Source: Bog-473 sp963721585
Lineage (GTDB): Bacteria; Actinomycetota; Acidimicrobiia; Acidimicrobiales; RAAP-2
Direction of reading: 5' to 3'
NCBI GenBank assembly: GCA_963721585.1
Contig: CAVRJN010000006.1
Coordinates: 1-64,000, forward strand
DNA: 64,000 bases
Shown here: piece after piece, positions 35,901 through 43,581 of the stretch
How the letters are laid out: each line of letters starts with the position of its first letter
Position numbering within the stretch: position 1 is the stretch's first letter
The notes under the pieces: model-generated
Seen by the model: only the letters and a program-made list of their open reading frames with translations
Database searches by the model: none
Told to the model about the DNA's origin: nothing
Translations under genes and position numbers: made by a program

Positions 35901-38620
35901 CCGGGACGTTCGCCGTCACGGCGACGGGCGACACCCCGATCAGCTTCACCGAGGTCGGGACCCTGCCCTCGGGCGTGACGCTGGGCACCAACGGCACGCT
36001 GTCGGGCACGCCCGCCTACGGGACCGCAGGCAGCTACCCGATCACGATCACGGCGACCGACGCCAACTCGAACACGACGACCCAGTCCTTCACCTTGACG
36101 GTGACGGCGACCGCTCCCGCGTTCACGTCCGCCACCTCGACGAGCTTCGCCGAGAGCGCCTCCGGGACGTTCGCGGTGACAGCCAACGGGGACACGCCGA
36201 TCAGCTTCACCGAGACCGGGAACCTGCCCTCCGGCGTCACCCTGGCCGCCAACGGCACCCTGTCGGGCACGCCCGCTCTCGCCACCGCAGGCAGCTACCC
36301 GATCACGATCACGGCGACCGACGTCAACGCCAGCTCGACGACCCAGTCCTTCACCTTGACGGTGACGGCGACCGGGCCGTCGATCACGTCGGCCGCGTCG
36401 ACCACGTTCGCCGAGAACAGCGCCGGGACGTTCGCCGTCACGGCGACGGGCGACACCCCGATCAGCTTCACCGAGGCCGGGAACCTGCCCTCGGGCGTCA
36501 CCCTGGCCGCCAACGGCACCCTGTCGGGCACACCCGCCTACGGGACCGCAGGCAGCTACCCGATCATCATCACGGCGACCGACGTCAACTCGAACACGAC
36601 GACCCAGTCCTTCACCCTGACGGTGACGGCGACCGCTCCCGCGTTCACGTCCGCCACCTCGACGAGCTTTGCCGAGAACGCCTCCGGGACGTTCGCGGTG
36701 GCAGCCAACGGGGACACGCCGATCAGCTTCACCGAGACCGGGAATTTGCCGACGGGCGTCACCCTGGCCGCCAACGGCACGCTGTCGGGCACGCCCGCCT
36801 ACGGGACCGCACGCAGCTACCCGATCATCATCACGGCGACCGACGTCAACGCCAGCTCGACGACCCAGTCCTTCACCTTGACGGTGACCGCCAACGGGCC
36901 GTCGATCACCTCGGCCGCGTCGACCACGTTCGCCGAGAACAGCGCCGGAACGTTCGCCGTCACGGCGACGGGCGACACCCCGATCAGCTTCACCGAGGTC
37001 GGGACCCTGCCCTCGGGCGTCACCCTGGCCGCCAACGGCACGCTGTCGGGCACGCCCGCCTACGGGACCGCAGGCAGCTACCGGATCACCATCACGGCGA
37101 CCGACGCCAACGCGAACACGACGACCCAGTCCTTCACCTTGACGGTGACGGCGACCGGGCCGTCCATCACCTCGGCGGCGTCGACGACCTTCACGGTGAC
37201 GGATGCAGGTACCTTCGCCGTCACGGCGACTGGTGACAGCCCGATCACCATCTCCGAGTCCGGGAGCCTGCCCTCGGGCGTCTCCCTGGCGACCAACGGC
37301 ACCCTGTCGGGCTCGCCGGCTGCGGGCACCGCCGGCAGCTACCCGATCACCATCACGGCGACTGACGCCAACAGCAACAGGGCCACCCAGCAGTTCACAC
37401 TCACCGTGGACCCGGCACCGTCGACCTCGGTGCTCATCCCCTCCGGCGGGGCTGACCTCGGGGGGACCAGCACGACGCTCGATGCGACGGCAAGTTCGCC
37501 GGTCGGGATCAGCAAGGTCCAGTTCGTGCTGACCGGTGGGTCGTACAACAAGACGGTGATCGGCACCGCCACCTCCAGCGCCTACGGGTGGTACCTCCCG
37601 TGGAACAGCACGACCGTGCCCGGCGGGACCTACACGATCCAGAGCCTGGCCACGGATGCGCAGGGAGGTACGGGGTACAGCGGACCCGTCATCGTCACGG
37701 TGGACAACACGCCACCGAGCACCTCCGTGCTGGTCCCCGCGACCGGAGCGGACCTCAGCGGCACGAGCGCAACGCTCGACGCCACTGCCGGCGCCTCCTA
37801 CGGGGTGGGGATCAGCAAGGTGCAGTTCGTGCTCAGCGGCGGCACCTACAACAAGACCGTGATCGGCACGGCGACGCTCACCGCCTACGGGTACTACTAC
37901 TCGTGGAACACCACGGGCGTGGTGAACGGGACCTACACCCTCCAGAGCCTGGCCACCGACGCTGCCGGCAACACCACCTACAGCGCCGGCATCGCGATCA
38001 CGGTGAACAACACTCCGCCGACCACGGCGGTGCTCGTCCCCGCGACGGGCGCCAACGTGAGCGGCACGAGCACCGCGCTCGATGCCAGCGCCAGCGCCTC
38101 CAACGGGGTGGGGATCAGCAAGGTCCAGTTCGTGCTCAGCGGCGGCACCTACAACAAGACCGTGATCGGCACGGCGACGCTCACCGCCTACGGGTACTAC
38201 TACACGTGGAACACGACGGGCGTGGTGAACGGGACCTACACCCTCCAGAGCCTGGCCACCGACGGAGCCGGCAACACGACCTACAGCGCAGGCATCGCGA
38301 TCACGGTGAACAACACTCCGCCGACCACGGCGGTGCTCGTCCCCGCGACGGGCGCCAACGTGAGCGGCACGAGCACCGCGCTCGATGCCAGCGCCAGCGC
38401 CTCCAACGGGGTGGGGATCAGCAAGGTGCAGTTCGTGCTCAGCGGCGGCACCTACAACAAGACCGTGATCGGCACGGCGACGCTCACCGCCTACGGGTAC
38501 TACTACTCGTGGAACACCACGGGCGTGGTGAACGGGACCTACACCCTCCAGAGCCTGGCCACCGACGGTACCGGCAACACCACCTACAGCGCAGGGATCA
38601 CGATTAAAGTCAGCAACTAG
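29999..38620 (+). CDS. Giant secreted repeat protein (TIG, FN3-like, putative-Ig and Ig-like domains)
   Basis: 2873 residues from ATG 29999, with GGGGAG eight bases upstream. A signal peptide is clear: basic segment, hydrophobic LVGSLILVLSAFSGLGAIAV, and cleavage near AYAA at about residue 62. A unique N-terminal region runs to about 510, then an IPT/TIG domain (ITGSGFTNAGG) to about 617. Eight FN3-like repeats (VSWTAP, ITGYT, TNGTSYTFTVTATN) run to about 1430. Twelve 87-residue putative-Ig (He_PIG-like) repeats run to about 2473, and four roughly 100-residue Ig-like repeats reach the end. No LPXTG, membrane anchor or other sorting tail is visible. It is likely an extracellular adhesin or matrix protein. 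Its ligand is unknown. Confidence 0.9.
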   Translation: MGKGWGSRSVPEQGRDMAHTGVEASGTGRCVRRLVGSLILVLSAFSGLGAIAVVAAAPAYAAGAPTVAGGFGAFGNSPVVNLTGCTGTTSSTTLTCTNNPITAGVTVGMGAYGVDLDSTTPNSVTTVTATTVVLSADPSAAVTAAATETFTGTQAIGNANDATLSTTVTDTGNFADYGMVAGLEVYGAGIAPQTTVVSVSSTNMVLSQAPTAALNGTTLFFNAPDVNNVLTQVSGGASNVNTSSLTVVSQPPAADGYITTSTTSTTGIVNMYQALNPVDSTFSATLAYCAPGFTYPSAGNCTTFAENYKLASSQEMGEQIVEIIETENIYEGDSQAYFEPSTAAQGQTITLTEAPTGGAVPTTNSGATVNYIDGDTYIMPIPSGLTYVPGSVALVGGDALTSASGATTAKYCTAAGTGCTAQMTGNYKTTYPYIEEQLGTASTDEAKGGQLHTLPAITAQFVASGPSGSVQNQYDTEYLVNTNVTDILNINVAFDGYPTAGQVAEPTLPPYAAPSSVSAVTITPAVTGTSTANGTDSGADTGGQTVQITGSGFTNAGGEQVNFGANPATSFTVNSNTSITAVAPASTTGDGAVDVTVTNGGQTSAVNPPGDQFTYVPPAAPDQPANVTPTSDNGQAEVSWTPGFNEGSPTQSYTVTATDVSSPSHDPNNGGQGLETCTYTVTGTDGPTDSCTVPGLTNGDDYTFQVTATNALGTSTASPATAAIAVGAPATPTAVSATAAQNAQSTVSWTDPVNAGADPLLSDSATATDVSNPSSPTNGASCTYFEPASPSYNAGAPADQCTVTGLNNGDSYTFTVSSTSSAGTGVASSASTPVVPSTVPGAPAIGTATSGANAQSVVSFTAPSSNGGAAITGYTVSASDTTNPTNPVVTASGTASPITVTGLNNGDTYSFTVTATNVSGTGPASGATTAVPSTVPGAPTNVTATTGGSVASGDAQVSWTAPASNGGAGITKYTATSSTGSKTCTATSTLPATPATTCLVTGLTNGTSYTFTVTATNAAGTSVASAAGPVGGVIPSAVPATPSAPTVAVAGLNGQATVTWNAPNNEGSAITGYTLTPTPACSGCTGLTATASPTTVSGLTNGTSYTFTLIATNGNGNSAASTASTAAVVGIPATPTAPSVVSTSTAGQDSVSWTAPTSASGPLTGYTLTPSPACSACTGLTVSGSPPATSTTVGGLTAGTSYTFTLKATNASGTSAASSASTGVVTGSPTAPTNVVAVGGTPAPSGDLNVTWSAPTSSGVGTIDSYTATSSTGSKTCTSTSTPPATPTLGCQLTGLTNGTSYTVTVTATNSAGSSYKSVASVASPAAFPSTTFGAPTIGTATYAGNQSATVKWTAPSALAGTQPPLTGYVVTPYIGTTAQTAQTFNSTALTETVTGLAAGSTYSFTVQAINANGAGTASAKSNTVAVTGSPVFTSTASTTFAENTAGTFSVTATGNSGITFSETGPLPSAVTLASNGTLAGTPALGTAGSYPITITATDSSNNTSTQSFTLTVTATAPTITSASSTTFAENTAGTFAVTATGDTPISFSEVGTLPSGVSLGSDGTLAGTPAFGTAGSYTITITATDTNSNFSTQSFTLAVTASPPVITSATSTSFAENSAGTFAVTATGDTPIGFTESGGLPSGVSLGADGTLAGTPASGSAGSYPITITATDANANSSTQSFTLTVTATGPSITSASSTTFAENTAGTFAVTATGDTPIGFTEIGTLPSGVTLGTDGTLAGTPAYGTAGSYPITITATDANSNTSTQSFTLTVTASAPVFTSAASISFAENSVGTFTFTATGDTPITFTESGNLPTGVSLASDGTLSGTPAGDTAGSYPITVTASDTNASTSTQSFTLTVSASVPVFTSAASTTFTETTAGTFAVTATGDTPISFTESGNLPSGVSLASDGTLSGTPAFGTAGSYPITITATDVNTNTTTQSFTLTVTATGPSITSAASTTFAENSAGTFAVTATGDTPISFTEVGTLPSGVTLGTNGTLSGTPAYGTAGSYPITITATDANSNTTTQSFTLTVTATAPAFTSATSTSFAESASGTFAVTANGDTPISFTETGNLPSGVTLAANGTLSGTPALATAGSYPITITATDVNASSTTQSFTLTVTATGPSITSAASTTFAENSAGTFAVTATGDTPISFTEAGNLPSGVTLAANGTLSGTPAYGTAGSYPIIITATDVNSNTTTQSFTLTVTATAPAFTSATSTSFAENASGTFAVAANGDTPISFTETGNLPTGVTLAANGTLSGTPAYGTARSYPIIITATDVNASSTTQSFTLTVTANGPSITSAASTTFAENSAGTFAVTATGDTPISFTEVGTLPSGVTLAANGTLSGTPAYGTAGSYRITITATDANANTTTQSFTLTVTATGPSITSAASTTFTVTDAGTFAVTATGDSPITISESGSLPSGVSLATNGTLSGSPAAGTAGSYPITITATDANSNRATQQFTLTVDPAPSTSVLIPSGGADLGGTSTTLDATASSPVGISKVQFVLTGGSYNKTVIGTATSSAYGWYLPWNSTTVPGGTYTIQSLATDAQGGTGYSGPVIVTVDNTPPSTSVLVPATGADLSGTSATLDATAGASYGVGISKVQFVLSGGTYNKTVIGTATLTAYGYYYSWNTTGVVNGTYTLQSLATDAAGNTTYSAGIAITVNNTPPTTAVLVPATGANVSGTSTALDASASASNGVGISKVQFVLSGGTYNKTVIGTATLTAYGYYYTWNTTGVVNGTYTLQSLATDGAGNTTYSAGIAITVNNTPPTTAVLVPATGANVSGTSTALDASASASNGVGISKVQFVLSGGTYNKTVIGTATLTAYGYYYSWNTTGVVNGTYTLQSLATDGTGNTTYSAGITIKVSN
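34289..37420 (+). repeat. Twelve tandem 261-base repeats encoding putative-Ig domains
   Basis: Each unit encodes 87 residues of the form ITSAASTTFAENSAGTFAVT (start), then GDTPISFTE, LPSGVTL, GTLSGTPAYGTAGSYPITIT and STTQSFTLTV. The period is exact across all twelve units (12 x 261 = 3132). Units 7, 9 and 11 (about 35855, 36377 and 36899) are close copies of each other, as are units 8 and 10. This reveals a 522-base higher-order unit that was duplicated recently. Confidence 0.93.
37424..38620 (+). repeat. Four tandem ~300-base repeats encoding C-terminal Ig-like domains
   Basis: Units begin near 37424, 37721, 38024 and 38327, with spacings of 297, 303 and 303 bases. Each encodes a domain with GISKVQFVLSGGTYNKTVIG, YYYSWNTTGVVNGTYTLQSL and TYSAGIAITVNN. 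Units 3 and 4 are almost identical at the DNA level, and unit 2 is very close. This points to recent duplication or gene conversion. The first unit is diverged. Confidence 0.93.
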
Positions 38621-38646
38621 CAACTAGGGAGTTCCTGTCGCGGAGG

Positions 38647-38694
38647 GTCGCACTCCCCGGGTCCATTCGGCCTCGCGGAGTGCGACGCTGTTTT
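38647..38694 (+). terminator. Rho-independent-like terminator after the giant gene
   Basis: GTCGCACTCC (38647-38656) and GGAGTGCGAC (38677-38686) form a perfect 10-base stem with a 20-base loop, followed by GCTGTTTT. This is the most conventional terminator in the window and separates the giant gene from the lipoprotein gene. Confidence 0.75.
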
Positions 38695-38762
38695 GGCGGT
38701 CTGTCGGCGTGTCTCCCCCCATGGCCCAGCGGTCCGAGCGGGCGATCCACCGAGGAGACGTA

Positions 38763-39845
38763 GTGCGAAGATCGATCGTGGTGCTCGTAGTGGCGCTGGC
38801 CGCATCACTCGCAGCTTGCGGGACGTCCCCGTCCACGTCCACGTCGACGTCCACGTCGTCACCGTCGACAACCGGCCACGTCGTCTCCACGCACACCGCG
38901 ACCGGTGTCGATCAGCTCACCTCGATCTCGTGCCCGACGGCAACGCTGTGCGAGGCCGTCGGCTCGAATGCACTCAACGGTGAAGGGGTCGTCGTGACCG
39001 TCACCAAGGGGTCGCCCGGCGCGCCGCACCTGGTCAACGGGACCAAGTCCCTCCTGTCGGTCTCGTGTCCCACCTCAGCCACGTGCGAGGCGGCGGGTGT
39101 CGGTGGCGGCCACGGCGTCGTCGTGCCGATCACGGGGGGAACCCCCGGCACGCCACAGGTCGTGCAAGGTGTGGCGACACTGCAGGCGATCTCCTGTTCC
39201 TCGTCGTCGGCATGCCAGGCGGGAGGACGTGGAACCGACAGCGGAGCGGTGTCCACGGGCACCGTCGTGCACGGGGTGTTCGGCACCACCTCGGTCAACG
39301 GGATTGACTGTCCCGACACGAGCTGCACCAGTGTGGCGTCGACCTCCAACGGGAAGTACAACGATGTCCTCGTGCCCGTCACCGCGGGGATCCCCGGGAA
39401 TTTCCAGGTCGTTCCTCCCGGCACGTCGACGTTCAGTGCCATCGCCTGCCCTGCTACCGGCAGCTGCGTCGCCGTCGGCCGCGGCGTCCGTGACGTCAAG
39501 GGAAAGAACTCGCCTGAGGCGGTTGTGCTGACCGTGAACAGCGGGAAGCCCGGACGGCTGGTGGGAGTCACCGACTCCGCCACGCTGCTCCTCCAAGCCG
39601 TGGCGTGTGCGGGAAGCCGTGAGTGCGTCGCCGTCGGCACGAATGGATCTGCTTCGGGTGCGACGACCACGGGACACGGCGTCTTCCTCGGCGTCTCCGG
39701 AGGCGTTCCGGGGTCGCTGCAGTCCCTGTCCGGGCCTCCGGTTGCGCTCGACGGGATCGCGTGCCCCACGGCGAGCACGTGCGAGGCGGTGGGCGACGCC
39801 GGCAACGGGGCCGCCGCGGTCGTCGTCACCTTGTCGACTTCCTGA
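38763..39845 (+). CDS. Lipoprotein with seven cysteine-paired repeats (probable beta-propeller)
   Basis: 360 residues from GTG 38763, with GAGGAG at 38752-38757. The N-terminus RRSIVVLVVALAASLAACG is a lipoprotein signal with lipobox LAAC. A serine/threonine linker follows (STSTSTSTSSPS). The rest is seven repeats of about 47 residues, each with a strand ending in a C-x5-C-like pair: ISCPTATLCEAVG, VSCPTSATCEAAG, ISCSSSSACQAGG, IDCPDTSCTSVA, IACPATGSCVAVG, VACAGSRECVAVG, IACPTASTCEAVG. Seven copies and GVVV/VPVT strands between them suggest a seven-bladed propeller with one disulfide per blade. Function is unknown. An ORF start at 38709 upstream lacks a ribosome-binding site. Confidence 0.85.
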   Translation: MRRSIVVLVVALAASLAACGTSPSTSTSTSTSSPSTTGHVVSTHTATGVDQLTSISCPTATLCEAVGSNALNGEGVVVTVTKGSPGAPHLVNGTKSLLSVSCPTSATCEAAGVGGGHGVVVPITGGTPGTPQVVQGVATLQAISCSSSSACQAGGRGTDSGAVSTGTVVHGVFGTTSVNGIDCPDTSCTSVASTSNGKYNDVLVPVTAGIPGNFQVVPPGTSTFSAIACPATGSCVAVGRGVRDVKGKNSPEAVVLTVNSGKPGRLVGVTDSATLLLQAVACAGSRECVAVGTNGSASGATTTGHGVFLGVSGGVPGSLQSLSGPPVALDGIACPTASTCEAVGDAGNGAAAVVVTLSTS

Positions 39846-39848
39846 TCA

Positions 39849-39870
39849 CTCGGGAGGGGAACCTCCCGAG
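39849..39870. terminator. Bidirectional terminator between convergent genes
   Basis: CTCGGGAGG (39849-39857) and CCTCCCGAG (39862-39870) pair perfectly over nine bases around a four-base loop GGAA. It lies in the 26-base gap between the lipoprotein and hydratase stops, so it can serve both strands. Confidence 0.75.
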
Positions 39871-39871
39871 C

Positions 39872-40522
39872 TCACGTGGCGAAGCGGACCGACAACCTCC
39901 CGAGCGGCCCGAACGAGACGTCGAGCTCGTCGCCCGGAGCGACGGCGACCGGGGCCACCACGGACCCGGCGATGATCCGGTCTCCGGGTCGGAGCGCGGC
40001 GCCGTGGGCCGCCAGGTACGAGCGCACGAACAGCAGGGTCGCCGCCGGGTCGTCCACCAGCTTGCCCTCGGCCACGACGCCGCCGAGCTTGGTCACCGTG
40101 GCGACCATCGCCCACGGGTCGACCCCGGGCACCTCGTCCCCGAAGATCACGCCGCGGTGACAGATGTTGGCGGCGAGGACGGGCTCGATCTCGTCGAAGG
40201 AGATGTCGAGGTCCACCAGCTCGAGGGCCGGTGCCAGCCCTGCGACCGCGCCGTCGTCCCCGACCCGCACCGCCACCTCGACCTCCAGGGCCGGCGCGGC
40301 CCACCCGGCCAGCGACACCGTGGCCCCGTCCGCTGCCACCCCGGTGTCGGTCATGTAGCCCACGACGGCGTCGGTCAGCCCGAAGTGCTCCTGAACGGCC
40401 GGAGTGTTGAACCCGATCTTCCAGCCCACCGCTACGGCGCCGGCCGCCAGCGCGGCGTCCCGGCTCGCCAGCATGGCGCGCATGCCGCGGGAGACGGCGG
40501 CGGCGGCATCCTGGTCGGCCAT
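39872..40522 (-). CDS. 2-keto-4-pentenoate hydratase / FAH-family protein
   Basis: 216 residues. The pattern VGWKIGFNTPAVQEHFGL, then LEVEVAVRVG, and AGSVVAPVAVAPGDELDVSFGPLG fits the MhpD-like hydratases of the fumarylacetoacetate hydrolase superfamily. These enzymes hydrate 2-hydroxypentadienoate in aromatic meta-cleavage pathways or act as oxaloacetate or acylpyruvate hydrolases. The metal-ligand glutamates are expected in the EVE segment. No other aromatic degradation gene is nearby, and it is shorter than MhpD (about 260). The actual substrate is therefore open. Confidence 0.82.
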   Translation of the reverse strand: MADQDAAAAVSRGMRAMLASRDAALAAGAVAVGWKIGFNTPAVQEHFGLTDAVVGYMTDTGVAADGATVSLAGWAAPALEVEVAVRVGDDGAVAGLAPALELVDLDISFDEIEPVLAANICHRGVIFGDEVPGVDPWAMVATVTKLGGVVAEGKLVDDPAATLLFVRSYLAAHGAALRPGDRIIAGSVVAPVAVAPGDELDVSFGPLGRLSVRFAT

Positions 40523-40802
40523 CCGGCGAGTCTCGCGCCGGCGGCCTGCACGGGGCTACAGGAGGAGGAGGTCAGGGCGGCCGGGTCCGGCGGACCGGGT
40601 CCGGCCGCCACGACGGGCCTGGTGGGCGCCGGCGCGGCGGCCGTTCCGCCCCGAATCGGGTCGTGGACGAGCCTGAGGCGAGGCGACCAGGGAGTAGGAT
40701 GAGGGCTCGTCGGCGTGTCGGCCCGGCGTTCGAAAGAGTCGCAATCATGCCGGTGTGGTTCGTGAGCCGTACCGGCCCCACGAATGCCGGAGGGCGAGCA
40801 CA

Positions 40803-41966
40803 TTGGCTGAGATCGAGATCGGCATCTTCAAGTCGGGGCGTCAGGCCTACGGGTTCGACGACATCGCGATCGTCCCGAGCCGGCGGACACGGGATCCCGA
40901 GGACGTCGACGTCTCCTGGGAGATCGACGCCTACCGCTTCGACCTGCCGCTACTCGGGGCGGCCATGGACGGGGTCATCAGCCCCTCCACCGCGATCGAG
41001 CTGGGCAAACTCGGTGGACTCGGCGTCCTCAACCTCGAGGGCCTGTGGACCCGGTACGAGGACCCCACCCCGCTGTTCGACGAGATCCGCGAGCTCGACG
41101 ACGACAAGGCCACTGCCCGCATGCAGCAGATGTACCAGGAGCCGATCATCCCCGAGCTGGTCACGGCACGCATCAAGCAGATGAAGGAGGCCGGGATCAC
41201 GACCGCCGCCTCGGTGACCCCCCAGCGCACCGAGTCGCTGGCCAAGGCCATCCTGGCGGCCGAGCTCGACCTGCTGGTGATCCAAGGGACGGTGGTCTCG
41301 GCCGAGCACGTGTCGAAGACCTCCGAGCCGCTCAACCTCAAGCGCTTCATCCGTGAGTTCGACATCCCCGTGATCGTGGGTGGCTGCGCGTCCTACCAGG
41401 CCGGTCTGCACCTCATGCGGACGGGGGCCGTGGGTGTCCTCGTCGGCGTGGGGCCGGGCAACGCCTGCACCACCCGCGGCGTGCTCGGCCTCGGCGTCCC
41501 CCAGGCCACCGCCATCGCGGACGTGGCCGGGGCACGCATGCGCCATCTCGACGAGACCGGCGTCTACGTCCACGTCATCGCCGACGGCGGCATGTCCAAG
41601 GGGGGAGACGTCGCCAAGGCCATCGCCTGTGGCGCCGACGCCGTCATGCTGGGCTCGCCGCTGTCCTCGGCCGTCGAGGCCCCGGCCCGCGGCTTCCACT
41701 GGGGCATGGCCACCTTCCACCCGACGCTTCCCCGGGGGGCCCGGGTGCGCACGTCGGTGCGGGGGAGCCTGCGCGAGATCCTCTACGGCCCCGCCCACGA
41801 GAACGACGGCCGCATGAACCTGTTCGGCGCCCTGAAGACGGCCATGGCGACGTGCGGCTACGAGACGGTCAAGGAGTTCCAGAAGGCCGAGGTCATGGTC
41901 GCCCCGTCGCTGCAGACCGAGGGGAAGTTCTTCCAGCGGTCCCAGGGCGTGGGGATGGGCCACTGA
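40803..41966 (+). CDS. guaB3: GuaB3-family IMP dehydrogenase-related protein
   Basis: 387 residues from TTG 40803, chosen because GGAGG lies at 40789-40793, nine bases upstream, and AEIEIGIFKSGRQAYGFDDI is the GuaB3 N-terminus. The IMPDH/GMPR barrel is present with the active-site cysteine C222 in GPGNACTTRG and the phosphate-binding HVIADGGMSKGGDVAKAIA. No CBS domains are inserted. Members of this family were long labelled IMP dehydrogenases, and some homologues have been reported to act as GMP reductases. Which reaction occurs here is not visible. It precedes guaA by 19 bases in a purine operon. Confidence 0.93.
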   Translation: MAEIEIGIFKSGRQAYGFDDIAIVPSRRTRDPEDVDVSWEIDAYRFDLPLLGAAMDGVISPSTAIELGKLGGLGVLNLEGLWTRYEDPTPLFDEIRELDDDKATARMQQMYQEPIIPELVTARIKQMKEAGITTAASVTPQRTESLAKAILAAELDLLVIQGTVVSAEHVSKTSEPLNLKRFIREFDIPVIVGGCASYQAGLHLMRTGAVGVLVGVGPGNACTTRGVLGLGVPQATAIADVAGARMRHLDETGVYVHVIADGGMSKGGDVAKAIACGADAVMLGSPLSSAVEAPARGFHWGMATFHPTLPRGARVRTSVRGSLREILYGPAHENDGRMNLFGALKTAMATCGYETVKEFQKAEVMVAPSLQTEGKFFQRSQGVGMGH

Positions 41967-41985
41967 GGCCGATGAGCACGCGTCG

Positions 41986-43581
41986 GTGACAACCGACACC
42001 ATCCTCGTCGTCGACTTCGGGGCACAGTACGCCCGCCTGATCGCCCGCCGGGTGCGCGAGGCGCACGTCTATTCCGAGATCGTCTCGCCGGCGATCTCGC
42101 TGGCGGAGATCACGGCCCGTGCGCCCAAGGGCATCATCTTGAGCGGCGGGCCCAAGTCGGTGTACGAGACGCCGGCGCCGTCCATCGACGCCGGCGTGTA
42201 CGAGCTGGGGATCCCGATCCTCGGCCTCTGTTACGGCGCACAGCTGATGGCGCAACAGCTGGGCGGCACGGTGACGCGCACCGGCCAGGGCGAGTACGGG
42301 CGCACGGAGCTGACGCAGACCGGCGCCTCGCCTCTGTGCACGGACTGGCCGGCGACATGCAGCGTGTGGATGAGCCACGGCGACGCCATCACCGCCGTGC
42401 CCGACGGGTTCGCCGCCACCGCCACGAGCGCCGGTGCGCCGGTGGCGGCCATGCACGATCCGGAGCGCCGGCTCTTCGGGCTGCAGTTCCACCCCGAGGT
42501 CGTCCACACCGACCGGGGCAGCGAGGTCTTCGACCACTTCCTCATCGACGTGTGCGGCTGCCTGCCGGGTTGGACGCACGTCTCCATCATCGAGCAGCAG
42601 GTGGCGGCGGTGCAGGCCCAGGTGGGCAGTGACCGGGTCCTGTGCGCGCTGAGCGGCGGCGTGGACTCGGCCGTGGCGGCGGCGCTGGTGCACAAGGCGG
42701 TGGGCGACCAGCTCACCTGTGTCTTCGTCGACACGGGCCTCATGCGCTCGGGTGAGGCCGACCAGGTCGAGGACACCTTCCGGCGCCAATTCAAGATGGA
42801 CCTCGTGCACGTGAAGGCGGCCGACCGCTACTTCGCCGCGTTGGCGGGTGTGGTCGATCCCGAGCGCAAGCGCAAGATCATCGGCGAGCTGTTCATCCGC
42901 ATCTTCGAGGAGGTGGCGCGCGATCTCGGGGCCGGTGGCGGTGACGCTGCCGCTGCCGCGCCGGGCGGTTCCGAGGCGACCGGTACCGGCGAGGGGCCGC
43001 GCTTCCTGGTGCAGGGCACGCTGTACCCCGACGTCATTGAGTCGGGGAGTGACACGGCGGCGAACATCAAGTCACACCACAACGTGGGCGGCCTTCCCGA
43101 CGATCTGGCCTTCGATCTGGTCGAGCCGCTGCGCCTGCTGTTCAAGGACGAGGTGCGTGCCGTCGGCGAGGAGCTCGGCCTGCCGCACGAGATCGTGTGG
43201 CGCCAGCCCTTCCCCGGACCGGGACTGGGCGTGCGCATCATCGGTGAGGTCACACCCGAGCGGGCCGAGATCCTGCGCAACGCCGACGCGGTGGTCGTCG
43301 AGGAGATCCGCCGGGCCGGACTGTACCGGGAGCTGTGGCAGAGCTTCGCCGTCCTGCCGGCTGTCCGCACCGTCGGCGTCATGGGCGACGGGCGGACGTA
43401 CGCCTACCCCGTCGTGATCCGTGCCGTCACGAGCGACGATGCCATGACGGCGGACTGGGCCCGGTTGCCCTACGACCTGGTCGAGCGGATCGCCTCGCGC
43501 ATCATCAACGAAGTGGACGGCGTGAACCGGGTGGCGCTCGACGTGACGTCGAAGCCGCCCGGGACCATCGAGTGGGAGTGA
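41986..43581 (+). CDS. guaA: GMP synthase (glutamine-hydrolysing)
   Basis: Converts XMP to GMP with glutamine as nitrogen donor. The class I glutaminase domain has nucleophile C82 in LGLCYGAQLMAQQLGG and the histidine-glutamate pair in LQFHPEVVHT. The PP-loop SGGVDS spans residues 223-228. The dimerisation domain ends with the family's SKPPGTIEWE. An alanine/glycine-rich insertion (GAGGGDAAAAAPGGSEATG) near residues 312-330 is unusual and looks like a surface loop expansion. GTG start, 531 residues. The stop overlaps the pcrA start by four bases. Confidence 0.97.
   Translation: MTTDTILVVDFGAQYARLIARRVREAHVYSEIVSPAISLAEITARAPKGIILSGGPKSVYETPAPSIDAGVYELGIPILGLCYGAQLMAQQLGGTVTRTGQGEYGRTELTQTGASPLCTDWPATCSVWMSHGDAITAVPDGFAATATSAGAPVAAMHDPERRLFGLQFHPEVVHTDRGSEVFDHFLIDVCGCLPGWTHVSIIEQQVAAVQAQVGSDRVLCALSGGVDSAVAAALVHKAVGDQLTCVFVDTGLMRSGEADQVEDTFRRQFKMDLVHVKAADRYFAALAGVVDPERKRKIIGELFIRIFEEVARDLGAGGGDAAAAAPGGSEATGTGEGPRFLVQGTLYPDVIESGSDTAANIKSHHNVGGLPDDLAFDLVEPLRLLFKDEVRAVGEELGLPHEIVWRQPFPGPGLGVRIIGEVTPERAEILRNADAVVVEEIRRAGLYRELWQSFAVLPAVRTVGVMGDGRTYAYPVVIRAVTSDDAMTADWARLPYDLVERIASRIINEVDGVNRVALDVTSKPPGTIEWE

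Noticed and set aside
34289..38620. CRISPR-like direct repeats
   Set aside because: The units are 261-303 bases, coding and in frame throughout, with no short repeat-spacer pattern and no cas genes.
34403..38623. A 1406-codon open frame on the minus strand opposite the giant repeat gene
   Set aside because: It is the antisense shadow of GC-rich repeats. Its arginine/glycine-rich translation mirrors the sense repeats and has no start signals or family resemblance.
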